Shown here piece after piece: positions 8,870 through 17,862 of a stretch of DNA of 64,000 bases (the first letter of the stretch is position 1; each line of letters begins with the position of its first letter). The DNA lies in the NCBI RefSeq assembly GCF_017353185.1, contig NZ_JAFMYV010000012.1:1-64000 (forward strand). The letters are read 5' to 3'. Both the position numbers and the translations under genes were made by a program. This stretch comes from Fibrella rubiginis. GTDB taxonomy: Bacteria; Bacteroidota; Bacteroidia; Cytophagales; Spirosomataceae. The notes beneath the pieces are model-generated. The model made no database searches and was not told the origin of the DNA. It saw only the letters and a list, made by a program, of their open reading frames with translations.

Positions 8870-10570
8870 CTAGTGCGAATCGCGCTTGACTACACTCCCT
8901 GACCCCCCCTTTAAGAAATCGAAATCGACGCCTTCGTGGGCTTGCGTAACGTGGCGGATGAATAGGTTCACGTAGCCCCGGTCATAGCCCAAATCGAGGG
9001 GTTTGAAATGCACCAGCCGCCCGGCCAGTTCTTCGTCCGACACGTGCAGGTGTAGGCTACGGTTCGGTACGTCGAGGGTGATGAGGTCGCCGTTTTGTAC
9101 GAAGGCGAGGTTTCCCCCCACCGCCGATTCGGGCGAGACGTGCAGGACGACGGTGCCGAAGCCGGTGCCACTCATGCGCCCGTCGGAGATGCGGACCATG
9201 TCGTGAACACCCTGCGCCAGCACTTTAGCGGGCAGGGTCATGTTGCCTACTTCGGGCATGCCGGGGTAGCCGCGCGGCCCCACGTTTTTCAGCACCAGCA
9301 CACAGTCGGCATCCACGTCGAGGTCGGGGTCGTCGATGCGGGCTTTGTAATCGTCTATATTCTCGAACACCACCGCCCGGCCCGTATGCTGCATCAGCGC
9401 GGGCGTGGCAGCCGAGGGTTTGAGCACCGCCCCGTCGGGACAGAGATTTCCCCGCAGCACGGCAATACCCGACTCCGGTTTAAACGGTTTGTCCAACGAC
9501 GCAATCACCGCCGGATCATAATTCTGAGCCTCGGCGCAGTTGTCGGCCAGCGTTTTTCCGTTGACCGTCAAGGTGTTACCATTTAGGTGCGGCAATAGTT
9601 CGCGGATGATAGCGGGCAGGCCACCAGCGTAGAATAAATCTTCCACGAAATGCTCACCAGACGGTTGCAGGTTAGCCAGCAGCGGAATCTTGTCGGACAA
9701 GGCATCAAAATCATCGAGCGACAAATCCACCCCGATGCGTCCGGCAATGGCAATCAGGTGCAGGATAAAATTGGTTGAGCCACCCAAAGCGGCATTAACC
9801 ATGATAGCATTTTCAAACGCCTGTCGGGTCAGAATCTTCGAGGGTGTGATGCCTTCCCGCACCAGTTCTACCGCCCGCACGCCCGTCATGTGGGCCAGTA
9901 CTTTTCGGCGTGAATCGGCGGCGGGAATTGTGGCGTTGTCGGGCAGGGCGAGGCCCAGACTTTCCACCATCGCGGCCATCGTGCTGGCCGTGCCCATCAC
10001 GGCGCAATGTCCCTGACTGCGGGCCATGGCGGCTTCGGCGGCGGTAAATTCGGCCTGGGTCATGCGGCCCATTTTGAAGTCTTCGGCAAACCGCCAGAGG
10101 TCCGACGTGCCAATTTTACGCCCCTGAAAACGCCCCGCCAACATGGGTCCGCCCGATACTACCATCGTGGGAATATCGACCGAGCAAGCCCCCATCACGA
10201 GCGAGGGCGTGGTTTTGTCGCAGCCGCAGAGCAGGATCACCCCGTCGATGGAATTGCCCCGGATGCTTTCTTCCACGTCCATACTGGCCAGATTCCGAAA
10301 CAGCATGGCCGTGGGTTTGATCTGGCATTCGCCCAGCGACATCACCGGAAATTCGAGCGGAAAGCCGCCCGCCTCCCAAACGCCGCGCTTCACGGCCTCG
10401 GCCAGCTCGCGGAAGTGCGCGTTGCAGGGTGTCAGTTCCGACCAGGTGTTACAGATGCCAATGACGGGTTTGCCCTCAAATTCGTGGTGGGGGAAACCCT
10501 GATTTTTCATCCAGGCCCGGTATATGAAGCCATCTTTGCCGGTGCGGCCAAACCATTCCTGTGAACGCAT
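8870..10570 (-). CDS. IlvD/Edd-family sugar-acid dehydratase
   Basis: Iron-sulfur dehydratase of 566 residues, start ATG at 10570. Cysteines expected to hold the [2Fe-2S] cluster are in WSELTPCN, LLCGCDKTTP and GHCAVMG. The N-terminal segment with ICNTWSELTPCN is characteristic of the arabinonate/xylonate-type branch rather than of dihydroxyacid dehydratase for branched-chain amino acids, and no ilv genes are nearby. The C-terminal GFGTVVLHVSPES also fits. It would remove water from an aldonic acid to give a 2-keto-3-deoxy acid. The downstream SDR may provide an earlier or later oxidation. Exact sugar unknown. Confidence 0.88.
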   Translation of the reverse strand: MRSQEWFGRTGKDGFIYRAWMKNQGFPHHEFEGKPVIGICNTWSELTPCNAHFRELAEAVKRGVWEAGGFPLEFPVMSLGECQIKPTAMLFRNLASMDVEESIRGNSIDGVILLCGCDKTTPSLVMGACSVDIPTMVVSGGPMLAGRFQGRKIGTSDLWRFAEDFKMGRMTQAEFTAAEAAMARSQGHCAVMGTASTMAAMVESLGLALPDNATIPAADSRRKVLAHMTGVRAVELVREGITPSKILTRQAFENAIMVNAALGGSTNFILHLIAIAGRIGVDLSLDDFDALSDKIPLLANLQPSGEHFVEDLFYAGGLPAIIRELLPHLNGNTLTVNGKTLADNCAEAQNYDPAVIASLDKPFKPESGIAVLRGNLCPDGAVLKPSAATPALMQHTGRAVVFENIDDYKARIDDPDLDVDADCVLVLKNVGPRGYPGMPEVGNMTLPAKVLAQGVHDMVRISDGRMSGTGFGTVVLHVSPESAVGGNLAFVQNGDLITLDVPNRSLHLHVSDEELAGRLVHFKPLDLGYDRGYVNLFIRHVTQAHEGVDFDFLKGGSGSVVKRDSH

Positions 10571-10573
10571 GTG

Positions 10574-10678
10574 TAGAAAGTTCAACGTTTAACGTTCAAA
10601 GTCTAATGTTGCTTCGCTCTAACGACCTTGTCGTACTATAGTAGCGCAACGTTGAACTTTAGACTTTAAACTTTGGAC
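10574..10678. repeat. Imperfect inverted repeat of AACGTT/TTTAAAG words between divergent genes
   Basis: The arms around 10574-10618 and 10643-10678 pair imperfectly and with slippage because they are made of repeated AACGTT, GTCTAA and TTCAA words. The loop side reads TTGCTTCGCT. The right arm covers the TTG start codon of murI. Confidence 0.75.
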
Positions 10679-11536
10679 ACTCCTTCCCCCATTGGCATCT
10701 TTGATTCGGGCTACGGCGGGCTGACCGTGATGCGCGAAATCGTGCTGGCACTGCCACAGTACGACTACATTTACCTCGGCGACAACGCCCGTACGCCCTA
10801 CGGTACCCGCTCGTTCGAAACCGTGTATGATTACACGCTTGAATGTGTGCAATACCTGTTCTCGCAAGGCTGCGAGTTAGTAGTACTGGCCTGCAATACG
10901 GCCTCAGCCAAGGCTCTGCGCAATATTCAGCAACTCGACCTGCCCCGGCTCTATCCCGGACCAACGCCTGATTCGGGACCTACACGGCGGGTGCTGGGCG
11001 TGATTCGGCCCACGGCAGAGGTAATCGGGCAGTATTCGGCGTCGGGGCACGTAGGTGTACTGGCTACCAAAGGCACCGTCACGTCGGAGTCGTACCTGGT
11101 GGAAATCGGCAATTTCTTCCCCGAATTAACGGTCACCCAGGAGGCCTGCCCCATGTGGGTGCCGCTGATTGAAAACGGTGAACATCGTTTTGCCGGAGCC
11201 GATTATTTTGTGAAGCAACACATTGACCGGCTGCTCTCCCGCGACCCGCTCATCGATACGCTGCTGCTGGCCTGTACGCACTATCCGCTGCTGACCAACA
11301 AAATACGGGCGGTGTTGCCTACGGGGATCACATTGCTCAGCCAGGGGCCGATTGTGGCCGCCAGCCTGGTCCAGTATCTGGCTCGTCACCCCGAATTTGC
11401 ACTTTCGCCAGCACCAATGCCGATTAATACACAAGGGCATCGCCGTTTTCTGACGACCGATTCGGCCCATGATTTTAGCCGCCAGGCCAGCCTGTTCTGG
11501 GGCGAAGCGGTTGAGGCCCAGAAAGTCGAGCTTTGA
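10673..11536 (+). CDS. murI: Glutamate racemase
   Basis: Cytoplasmic cofactor-independent racemase making D-glutamate for peptidoglycan, 287 residues. GIFDSGYGGL gives Asp11 and Ser12, LACNTAS gives catalytic Cys74 and LACTHYPLL gives Cys201 and His203. No ATG lies upstream of the essential IFDSG motif in this frame, so the start is the TTG at 10673, which falls inside the right arm of a palindromic repeat. That could make translation depend on mRNA folding. Divergent to the IlvD/Edd gene; the following genes are unrelated. Confidence 0.93.
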   Translation: MDTPSPIGIFDSGYGGLTVMREIVLALPQYDYIYLGDNARTPYGTRSFETVYDYTLECVQYLFSQGCELVVLACNTASAKALRNIQQLDLPRLYPGPTPDSGPTRRVLGVIRPTAEVIGQYSASGHVGVLATKGTVTSESYLVEIGNFFPELTVTQEACPMWVPLIENGEHRFAGADYFVKQHIDRLLSRDPLIDTLLLACTHYPLLTNKIRAVLPTGITLLSQGPIVAASLVQYLARHPEFALSPAPMPINTQGHRRFLTTDSAHDFSRQASLFWGEAVEAQKVEL

Positions 11537-11633
11537 ACTGGCAACCATAGCATGTGCCATGGCTTCTTTCTGGCGCTTACAGCCTTGATCTCATTTACCA
11601 GGCATAAGGCTAACTGAAGACCGGCAAAAGGTA

Positions 11634-11641
11634 TATATTTG
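11634..11641 (+). promoter_or_regulatory. -7 promoter element before the acyltransferase gene
   Basis: TATATTTG matches TAnnTTTG and precedes the ATG at 11675 by 33 nt. The -33 region is weak. Confidence 0.45.
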
Positions 11642-11674
11642 TTTTTTAGTGCTCTCTAATTAGATCAGTACCGA

Positions 11675-12781
11675 ATGAATCAACGCGTTAACAGGCTTAA
11701 ACAATTAGATTTTCTCAGAGGCATAGCTATTCTACTTGTGTTGCTAAGACATCAGGAATTAGTTGAATACACATCCCGATTCGGCTGGATCGGAGTTGAT
11801 TTATTTTTTGTACTTAGTGGTTTTTTAGTTTCAGGACTACTTTTTAAAGAATACATAAAATTTGGCAATATAAAACCATCAAGGTTTTTGATTAGGCGTG
11901 GGTTTAAAATATACCCCATCTATTATCTTTTTTATCCGGTTTATTTATTGATTGCACCCGTAGAAAAAGATACAAGCTTAAGCAAGTTACTGCCCGATCT
12001 ATTTTTTATTCAGAATTATGTGTATGGGTGGGGTTATGCCAACGAGTCTACCTGGTCATTAGCCATTGAAGAGCATTTTTATATTGGTTTTTCGTTACTA
12101 CTCTGGCTCGGCCTGACTAAAAAGGTTATTGTATTGAACGACAACCGCTTACCGTTCAGATTTAGGTCGTTCGAAACGGGTGTGCTGATCATTTTAGCCT
12201 TCTGTTTATGCCTTCGACTAGTGGCCAACTTAATAGCATCCTCAAATCTTGATATTGCCCGGACGTTTACGATGACGCACCTTAGAATAGATTCGTTATT
12301 AATGGGCGTGCTGATTTCTTACTTCTATACGTTCAGACTAACTTGGCTAGAATCTCTGTTCGCTCGTTACAAATCATACATCTTTCCGATAATTATCGCG
12401 TGTTTATCGTTTACGCCCTTCATCGATCCGGTCTTTTCTTATTTTGTAAAAACTTTTGGTTTCTCGCTTCTTTACATTGCTTTTGGTTTATTACTAACCT
12501 ACTTCTTATTAGACGATACTATAAACAAAAAATTAGATTTGCTCTTTACGAAAACAGGCTCGTCTATAATAAGTAAAATCGGATTTTCTTCTTATTCAAT
12601 ATATATCATACATGTATTTATAAATAACATCATTGACCGCTTTGATATAGAAAGCAACATTGTTAATTTCACTTTGTCATTAGTAATAAGTTCAATTACA
12701 GGTATATTTATGACCACGTATATAGAAACTTTTTTTCTGAATATTCGTGACAAATACTATCCAGCTAGGTCATCGGTTTAA
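11675..12781 (+). CDS. Acyltransferase-3 family membrane protein (OafA-like)
   Basis: Integral inner-membrane acyltransferase of 368 residues with about ten hydrophobic segments. The family signature is present at the N-terminus: Arg15 and His26 in LRGIAILLVLLRH, then GVDLFFVLSGFLVSG, and STWSLAIEEHFY around residue 126. Such proteins transfer acetyl or other acyl groups to lipopolysaccharide, polysaccharides or lipids. The codons are visibly AT-richer than in flanking genes, shared with the next gene, which suggests acquisition as a pair. A glycan target is an inference from the family. Confidence 0.88.
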   Translation: MNQRVNRLKQLDFLRGIAILLVLLRHQELVEYTSRFGWIGVDLFFVLSGFLVSGLLFKEYIKFGNIKPSRFLIRRGFKIYPIYYLFYPVYLLIAPVEKDTSLSKLLPDLFFIQNYVYGWGYANESTWSLAIEEHFYIGFSLLLWLGLTKKVIVLNDNRLPFRFRSFETGVLIILAFCLCLRLVANLIASSNLDIARTFTMTHLRIDSLLMGVLISYFYTFRLTWLESLFARYKSYIFPIIIACLSFTPFIDPVFSYFVKTFGFSLLYIAFGLLLTYFLLDDTINKKLDLLFTKTGSSIISKIGFSSYSIYIIHVFINNIIDRFDIESNIVNFTLSLVISSITGIFMTTYIETFFLNIRDKYYPARSSV

Positions 12782-12948
12782 CCTACTGAATACACTTGTA
12801 TTGCTGTATCCAACATCACCGCGCAGGATTGGTCGTTAATAATTAAACTGACCTTATGTAGCAGGCAGGTTGCTGTGTACGGTTGGTTTGTAATCCTGTA
12901 TGTTTATCTTGTTGGTCAATACTCACGTTTTCTGCTTATCTCCTGTTT

Positions 12949-14502
12949 ATGCGCCTGAATAATAAACTGTTGAACTGGTTAACAGCCGGTTATTTGTGTC
13001 TACCCATCATACTTTTTTTTCTGGGCTGGCTGCAACTAGTTTACTCAATCTTATTGACAATTGGTTTGGTATTGGGTGTCTTTTTCTACTTAAAACGAAT
13101 AAACAAGGAGGCGTCTTGGACTACTTTACCGGTTTTGCCAACGGTAGTTAGCGTACTACTATTATTTATTTGGGTTTATTTTTCAGGTATTGGCGGTTAT
13201 GCAAACCAAGATTGGGATCATCATTGCCGAAACGCCATCTTCACTGACCTGATTACTTACAAATGGCCTGTTTACTATAATTTCTCCCCTGGCTATCATA
13301 TCGGCTTTCTGGCAGGACATAAAGCAGCATTAAATTATTATTTTACCTTTTGGCTACCAGCGGCACTGGTAGGCTCGTACTTTGGCCGCGGTATCGGCGA
13401 CTTGTGCTTGCTAGGCTGGTCATATTTAGGTCTCTTACTAATTTTGTTTCAGCTTGTTAGGTTGATACATGCCAGGCATATTATTTTCGTAACGTTACTT
13501 TTCGGGTTGTGGAGTGGCCTTGACAGTATCGGTCATTTATTGATTCACCACGCATTGGCCAACTACAAGGCATCTATCGAAATATATTCTTATTTTTCGT
13601 ACACATCATTCACAACTGATTTATACAACGTCTTTAATCAAGTCATACCAACCTGGTTAATTACGCTCTGGCTACTGAATAATAAAAAAACAATTTCTCT
13701 TTTTCCTATTGCGATTCTGTTTGCCTACGGACCGTTGCCATTTATCGGACTGGCGTTGTTCTACGGCATTTATGTGTTGATTAGTCTGTATCAACAAAAA
13801 TACGGAACTACCTGGGCGACGGTTATAAATCAAGCTTGGCTACAACTAGATTGGGTTGGCACAGCCGTTGCTGTATTTGTCCTTGGAGCGCCCTATTTGG
13901 CTTTTTATAAGGCGCATCTTCCTGGCCTGTTTAGCCAATTTATTGGGCAACGCCTTGTTGGACTGGCATTGTCAGACCAGCTTAAGCTGGTCATAAATTA
14001 CTTACTGACATGTCTGGTTGAAACAGGTTTTTATTTTTTGCTTATTCCCTTGTTGTCTCGTTCCGTTTATCGGGATAACAAAATCAGTTACTGGATCTGC
14101 TTTTGGTTACTGCTTTTCATTCCTTTTTGGGAATTTGGTGTATGGCGTGACTTTGCCTCCAGAGGGTCCATTCCCTGCTTAACTATATTGGCTGTTTTGA
14201 TGGGCAAAGCAATGCTGGATGCTTACAAAAAGAACGGTTTTAGCTTAGCACTTATGCTGACCGTACTGGTACTAGGTATTTCATGGATCACACCAGCATG
14301 GCTATTAACCAAAGCACCGGCCCTTACGGCAAAACCGACCATTCGTGACGGCATCGGTTCATTTGGAAACCCACAGATCAGTGATAACCATGATCCGGAA
14401 GGTCTTGGCTCTAGCTTGTCAAATTTTTACTCAATCGAACCCCAACATCGCTTTTTTTACAGACTACTGGCAAAACCTTCCGCAGAAAAAAGCCGTCGTT
14501 AG
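12949..14502 (+). CDS. Polytopic membrane protein, possibly glycosyltransferase-like
   Basis: Integral membrane protein of 517 residues with at least ten hydrophobic segments. The ATG at 12949 is preferred over a TTG further upstream that adds a Cys-rich stretch. A hydrophilic loop after the third segment contains NQDWDHHCRNAIF and YYFTFWLPAALVG; an acidic loop of this sort early in a polytopic protein is reminiscent of GT-C glycosyltransferases, but I do not recognise a named family. It follows the acyltransferase, shares its AT-richer base use, and may act in surface glycan assembly. Confidence 0.7.
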   Translation: MRLNNKLLNWLTAGYLCLPIILFFLGWLQLVYSILLTIGLVLGVFFYLKRINKEASWTTLPVLPTVVSVLLLFIWVYFSGIGGYANQDWDHHCRNAIFTDLITYKWPVYYNFSPGYHIGFLAGHKAALNYYFTFWLPAALVGSYFGRGIGDLCLLGWSYLGLLLILFQLVRLIHARHIIFVTLLFGLWSGLDSIGHLLIHHALANYKASIEIYSYFSYTSFTTDLYNVFNQVIPTWLITLWLLNNKKTISLFPIAILFAYGPLPFIGLALFYGIYVLISLYQQKYGTTWATVINQAWLQLDWVGTAVAVFVLGAPYLAFYKAHLPGLFSQFIGQRLVGLALSDQLKLVINYLLTCLVETGFYFLLIPLLSRSVYRDNKISYWICFWLLLFIPFWEFGVWRDFASRGSIPCLTILAVLMGKAMLDAYKKNGFSLALMLTVLVLGISWITPAWLLTKAPALTAKPTIRDGIGSFGNPQISDNHDPEGLGSSLSNFYSIEPQHRFFYRLLAKPSAEKSRR

Positions 14503-14550
14503 GCAGGTGGCAATAGTGGCAACCAACAGTCTCGTCGTTACCTTACCGCG

Positions 14551-14898
14551 ATGAAAATCTCTATGTACGTAATGGCCGCGCTCTACATGCTGGCGGGCAT
14601 CTGGCACTTTGTCCGGCCAAAATTTTACCTCTACATCATGCCGCCTTACCTGCCCGCCCATACAGCACTGGTGTTCTGGAGCGGCGTGGCCGAACTGGCG
14701 CTGGGTATCGGTCTGCTGTTTCCGGCCACTCGTGTTTGGGCGGCGTGGGGCCTGATTGCCTTGCTCATCGCCGTTTTCCCGGCCAATTATTACATGGCTA
14801 TTGGCGAAAAATTTCAGGCTATGTCGCCCTGGATTCGGTGGGGTCGATTGCCCGTTCAGGGTTTATTGATCTGGTGGGCGTACCAGTACACGAAGTGA
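14551..14898 (+). CDS. DoxX-like small membrane protein
   Basis: Four-helix inner-membrane protein of 115 residues. The sequence starts with a hydrophobic helix containing LAGIWHFVRP, followed by FWSGVAELALGIGLL and two more helices, matching DoxX/DoxD-like proteins often annotated simply as DoxX family. Their function is unsettled (quinone-linked oxidoreductase partners in some species). GC content returns here to that of the chromosome. An inverted repeat lies directly downstream. Confidence 0.78.
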   Translation: MKISMYVMAALYMLAGIWHFVRPKFYLYIMPPYLPAHTALVFWSGVAELALGIGLLFPATRVWAAWGLIALLIAVFPANYYMAIGEKFQAMSPWIRWGRLPVQGLLIWWAYQYTK

Positions 14899-14916
14899 GT
14901 TTAGTGTTTCACCCAG

Positions 14917-14966
14917 CTAGTTGCTGTGGCTGTCGCTTGGCCCAGCGCGACTGCCACAGCAACTAG
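14917..14966. repeat. Short inverted repeat CTAGTTGCTGTGGC
   Basis: The left arm 14917-14937 pairs with 14944-14966, perfect over the outer 14 bp and imperfect inside. It separates two genes transcribed in the same direction. The TTGCTG word recurs in other hairpins of this window. Confidence 0.75.
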
Positions 14967-14992
14967 CCAGTCCGCAACAAAAGACAAAAAAC

Positions 14993-15000
14993 TATTTTTG
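14993..15000 (+). promoter_or_regulatory. -7 promoter element of the RNase H gene
   Basis: TATTTTTG matches TAnnTTTG and ends 8 nt before the ATG at 15009, leaving a very short or no 5' leader. Confidence 0.45.
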
Positions 15001-15008
15001 CCCTCGAT

Positions 15009-15641
15009 ATGGCGAAGAAGCAGAAATATTATGTGGTCTGGAGCGGGCGGCAAACGGGCGTGTTCGATAGCTGGGATACGTGCAAAAAACAGGTGGAGGG
15101 CTTCGACAAGGCCGTTTTTAAATCCTTCGATAGCAAAGTAGAAGCCCTGAAGGCCTATACCGACAAGCCATCGCGGTATATGGGTAGCAAGGGGAAGACC
15201 GCCCCGCAACTAAAGCTCACCGACCTGCACCGCCCACCCATCGAAGATAGCGTAGTGGTAGATGCCGCCTGGAACACCGCCACCGGCGACATGGAATATC
15301 AGGGCATTTACCTGCCCACGCGCGAGAAAATTTTTCACCGCGGCCCCTACCATGACGGCACCAACAACATCGGTGAGTTTCTGGCGGTGGTTCATGCCCT
15401 GGCCCTGCTTCATCAGCGCGACTCGAACCTGCCTGTCTACTCTGACTCGCGCACGGCTATTAGCTGGGTGAAAAAGAAAAAGGCCAATACCAAGCTAGAC
15501 CCTACGCCCCGCAACGCCGAGCTTTTTGAGTTGATTGAACGCGCCGAAACCTGGCTCAATACCCACCGGTTTGCCAACGCGATTCTGAAATGGGAAACCA
15601 CTCAATGGGGCGAAAACCCCGCCGACTTTGGCCGTAAATAA
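15009..15641 (+). CDS. Ribonuclease H with N-terminal viroplasmin-type hybrid-binding domain
   Basis: Cytoplasmic nuclease of 210 residues cleaving RNA in RNA-DNA hybrids. Residues about 5-50 form the viroplasmin/RNase H1 N-terminal domain (KYYVVWSGRQTGVFDSW and later ALKAY), which binds hybrids. The catalytic RNase H domain spans about 75-210: Asp in VVDAAW, Glu in NNIGEFLAV, Asp in YSDSRTAI and a final Asp in ENPADFG. The first strand has DAAW instead of the usual DGS, as seen in Bacteroidota homologues. The stop codon lies at the edge of a palindrome that overlaps the next promoter. Confidence 0.9.
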   Translation: MAKKQKYYVVWSGRQTGVFDSWDTCKKQVEGFDKAVFKSFDSKVEALKAYTDKPSRYMGSKGKTAPQLKLTDLHRPPIEDSVVVDAAWNTATGDMEYQGIYLPTREKIFHRGPYHDGTNNIGEFLAVVHALALLHQRDSNLPVYSDSRTAISWVKKKKANTKLDPTPRNAELFELIERAETWLNTHRFANAILKWETTQWGENPADFGRK

Positions 15642-15645
15642 TTCA

Positions 15646-15690
15646 TTATTCCCGCAAATTTGTTTTTCTCTGATAAATTTGCGGGAATAA
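15646..15690. promoter_or_regulatory. 16-bp perfect palindrome overlapping the promoter of the DUF4143 ATPase
   Basis: Positions 15646-15661 and 15675-15690 (outer word TTATTCCCGC) are exact reverse complements with a 13-nt loop. The right arm contains TAAATTTG (15674-15681), a -7 element 17 nt before the ATG at 15699. It may be an operator, or a terminator for the upstream RNase H gene. Confidence 0.6.
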
Positions 15691-15698
15691 TTACGGTT

Positions 15699-16865
15699 AT
15701 GATCCCACGTCTTGCCCAAAGTGACTTGTTGCAACGGCTGGCTTATTTTCCTGCTGTGGCCTTGCTTGGCCCTCGGCAAGCAGGCAAAACCACCTTAGCG
15801 CAACTGGTTCAGATTAATGTTGGACGGCCTTCTGTCTATTTTGATTTAGAGCGTAGCAGCGATTTAGCCAAGTTTCAGCATGACCCCGTTCTGTTTCTGG
15901 AGCAGTTTGCCAATCAGACCGTTATCCTCGACGAGATCCACCGGTTGCCTAACCTCTTTCCTGATTTGCGCGGGCTGATTGACCGCAACAGGCTACCAGG
16001 CCGCTTTATACTGCTGGGGTCCGCTTCACCTGACTTGCTAAAAAACACCTCAGAATCGCTGACCGGCCGAATTGCTTACGTTGAGCTAACGCCGTTTCTA
16101 CTGCGTGAATTACCCGTTGCCGATTACCAGACTCACTGGCTTCGGGGCGGTTTTCCAAACAGTATGCTGGCTCCCACCACTGATATATCGGTCATATGGC
16201 GCGAAGATTTCATCCGAAATTATGTGGAGCGAGACTTGCCTCAGCTGGGGTTGCCGGCCAGCCCTACCCAATCGCAACGATTGCTGACCCTGCTGGCCAA
16301 TCAGCAGGGTGGTTTACTCAATCAGTCGGCGTTGGCTAATGCGCTGCAAGTGCGCAATCCGGTCATGACCTCGTACCTGAGTTTTTTGGAACAGGCATTT
16401 TTAGTTAGGCGGCTTCAACCCTACTACACAAACGTTGGCAAACGACTGACCAAAGCACCTAAACTTTACCTGCGCGATAGTGGCCTGTTGCATCAGTTAC
16501 TCCGCCTCTACGATACATCATCGTTGTTTGGTCATCCCGTGGTAGGGGGGTCGTGGGAAGGGTATGTACTGGAACAGATTATTCCGCTGTTGCGCTATGA
16601 TCAACTGCCTTTTTTCTACCGCACAGCCGATGGTGCCGAGCTTGATCTTGTGGTTGAAAGTCAGGGAAAAATTCAGTTGGCCGTTGAGATTAAATTATCC
16701 GACACGCCAACGCTGTCAAAGGGTGTTACTGTAGCGTTGCAGGATCTTGGCAATCCACCTTTGTTGGTCGTCACGCCCTCATCGGTAACCTATCAGCTTC
16801 GGCAAAACGTCACGGTCTGTTCCGTAGTTGATCTGCCTGATCAATTGGCAAAATTGCTACACTGA
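15699..16865 (+). CDS. AAA_14/DUF4143 ATPase
   Basis: Soluble ATPase of 388 residues. P-loop GPRQAGKT lies at residues 24-31 and the Walker B segment VILDEIHRLP follows around residue 75. The C-terminal part (about 200-340) matches the DUF4143 region with YLSFLEQAFLVRRLQPY and GSWEGYVLEQI, ending in a PD-(D/E)xK-like fold (ELDLVVE, AVEIKLS). Members are common and their role is not firmly known; some behave like toxin-antitoxin or defence ATPases. ATG at 15699 is chosen since the promoter lies between it and an earlier TTG. It is a standalone gene. Confidence 0.87.
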   Translation: MIPRLAQSDLLQRLAYFPAVALLGPRQAGKTTLAQLVQINVGRPSVYFDLERSSDLAKFQHDPVLFLEQFANQTVILDEIHRLPNLFPDLRGLIDRNRLPGRFILLGSASPDLLKNTSESLTGRIAYVELTPFLLRELPVADYQTHWLRGGFPNSMLAPTTDISVIWREDFIRNYVERDLPQLGLPASPTQSQRLLTLLANQQGGLLNQSALANALQVRNPVMTSYLSFLEQAFLVRRLQPYYTNVGKRLTKAPKLYLRDSGLLHQLLRLYDTSSLFGHPVVGGSWEGYVLEQIIPLLRYDQLPFFYRTADGAELDLVVESQGKIQLAVEIKLSDTPTLSKGVTVALQDLGNPPLLVVTPSSVTYQLRQNVTVCSVVDLPDQLAKLLH

Positions 16866-16873
16866 TTTAGCCT

Positions 16874-17725
16874 TCACCCCACCAGTGCTTTCCGGTAGGC
16901 GGTTGGGGTCTGACCGGCTATTGCTTTAAACGTCTTGTTAAAATGCGACAGGTTAGTATAGCCCACGCTGCTGCCGATGGTGGCAACGGGCTGATCGGTA
17001 TGGAGCAGGCGGCGGGCCTGACTCACTCGGTATTCGTTCACAAAATCGGAGAAGGTGAGCTGCGTCATGCGCTTGAAATAGCGGCAGAACGCGGGTACCG
17101 TCAGGTTGGCCAAATCAGCCACGGTGGGCAGTTCAATGGCTTCCGCATAATGAGCCGCCACGTAGGCGTATATCCGGTTGATGCGACCCTCTTCTTTCGG
17201 GTTTAGCTCGAACCGGATACCATCGGCTTGCAGGGGCTGCACGTCAGGTGCGAGGGCGAGGTACTGAAAAATAGTGAGTAAACTCAATAGCCTGTCGAAG
17301 CCTGTCTGGTGCGGAAGTTGGAGTAAGCGTGGCCCCAGAGCTTCCTTCGTCGCTTTTCCGAAAGCCAGTCCCTGTCCGGCCCGCTCAAACAGGCGTTGGA
17401 CGGCCGCCATTTCGGGGGTTTGCAGAAAGGCCTCACCCAGAAAATCGGACCGCATCTGCACTACCACTTCTTCGTAGGGACCTTCTTTACCATGGCTGAA
17501 ATTGAGGTGCGGTACATTGGGGCCAATAAACACCAGTTCGCCCCCATCATAGGCCGATATGTTTTGCCCTACGTGCCGCCGCCCGCTGCCTTCAGGAATG
17601 TACACAATCTCATATTCAGGATGGTAATGCCAGTAGACCCAGCATGTCTGCGGGTCGGTGAGATGCACCACCCGAAACGAACTGCCCGACTCCGGCTCTA
17701 TTTTCTCGAACTGTAAGCGCATCAT
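16874..17725 (-). CDS. AraC-family regulator with cupin sensor domain
   Basis: Transcription factor of 283 residues. The N-terminal half is a cupin barrel (WHYHPEYEIVYIPEGSG, residues about 32-50, then a second motif near VFIGPNVPH). The C-terminal double helix-turn-helix spans about 180-283 with ARRLLHTDQPVATIGSSVGY and the AraC signature SHFNKTFKAIAGQTPTAYR. It is divergent from the MFS transporter at 17863 across 137 bp and likely controls it. The effector is unknown, though AraC-cupin proteins often sense sugars. Confidence 0.9.
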   Translation of the reverse strand: MMRLQFEKIEPESGSSFRVVHLTDPQTCWVYWHYHPEYEIVYIPEGSGRRHVGQNISAYDGGELVFIGPNVPHLNFSHGKEGPYEEVVVQMRSDFLGEAFLQTPEMAAVQRLFERAGQGLAFGKATKEALGPRLLQLPHQTGFDRLLSLLTIFQYLALAPDVQPLQADGIRFELNPKEEGRINRIYAYVAAHYAEAIELPTVADLANLTVPAFCRYFKRMTQLTFSDFVNEYRVSQARRLLHTDQPVATIGSSVGYTNLSHFNKTFKAIAGQTPTAYRKALVG

Positions 17726-17850
17726 TTTTCGGTTAACTATTGCTCAAATTACGCGCTCATTACCTGAACCTGCACTGTTTGATCCTATTTGTTGTCAATA
17801 CAGCATTAGTACTGGTAAATGGGTTCAAACTTCGGCCAATTGTCGGCCCG

Positions 17851-17858
17851 TATCTTTG
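17851..17858 (+). promoter_or_regulatory. -7 element giving a probable leaderless mRNA for the MFS gene
   Basis: TATCTTTG is followed by four bases and the ATG at 17863. This decides the start: an in-frame region upstream (from 17740) would have to be transcribed from elsewhere and does not look like an MFS N-terminus. Confidence 0.55.
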
Positions 17859-17862
17859 TGCC

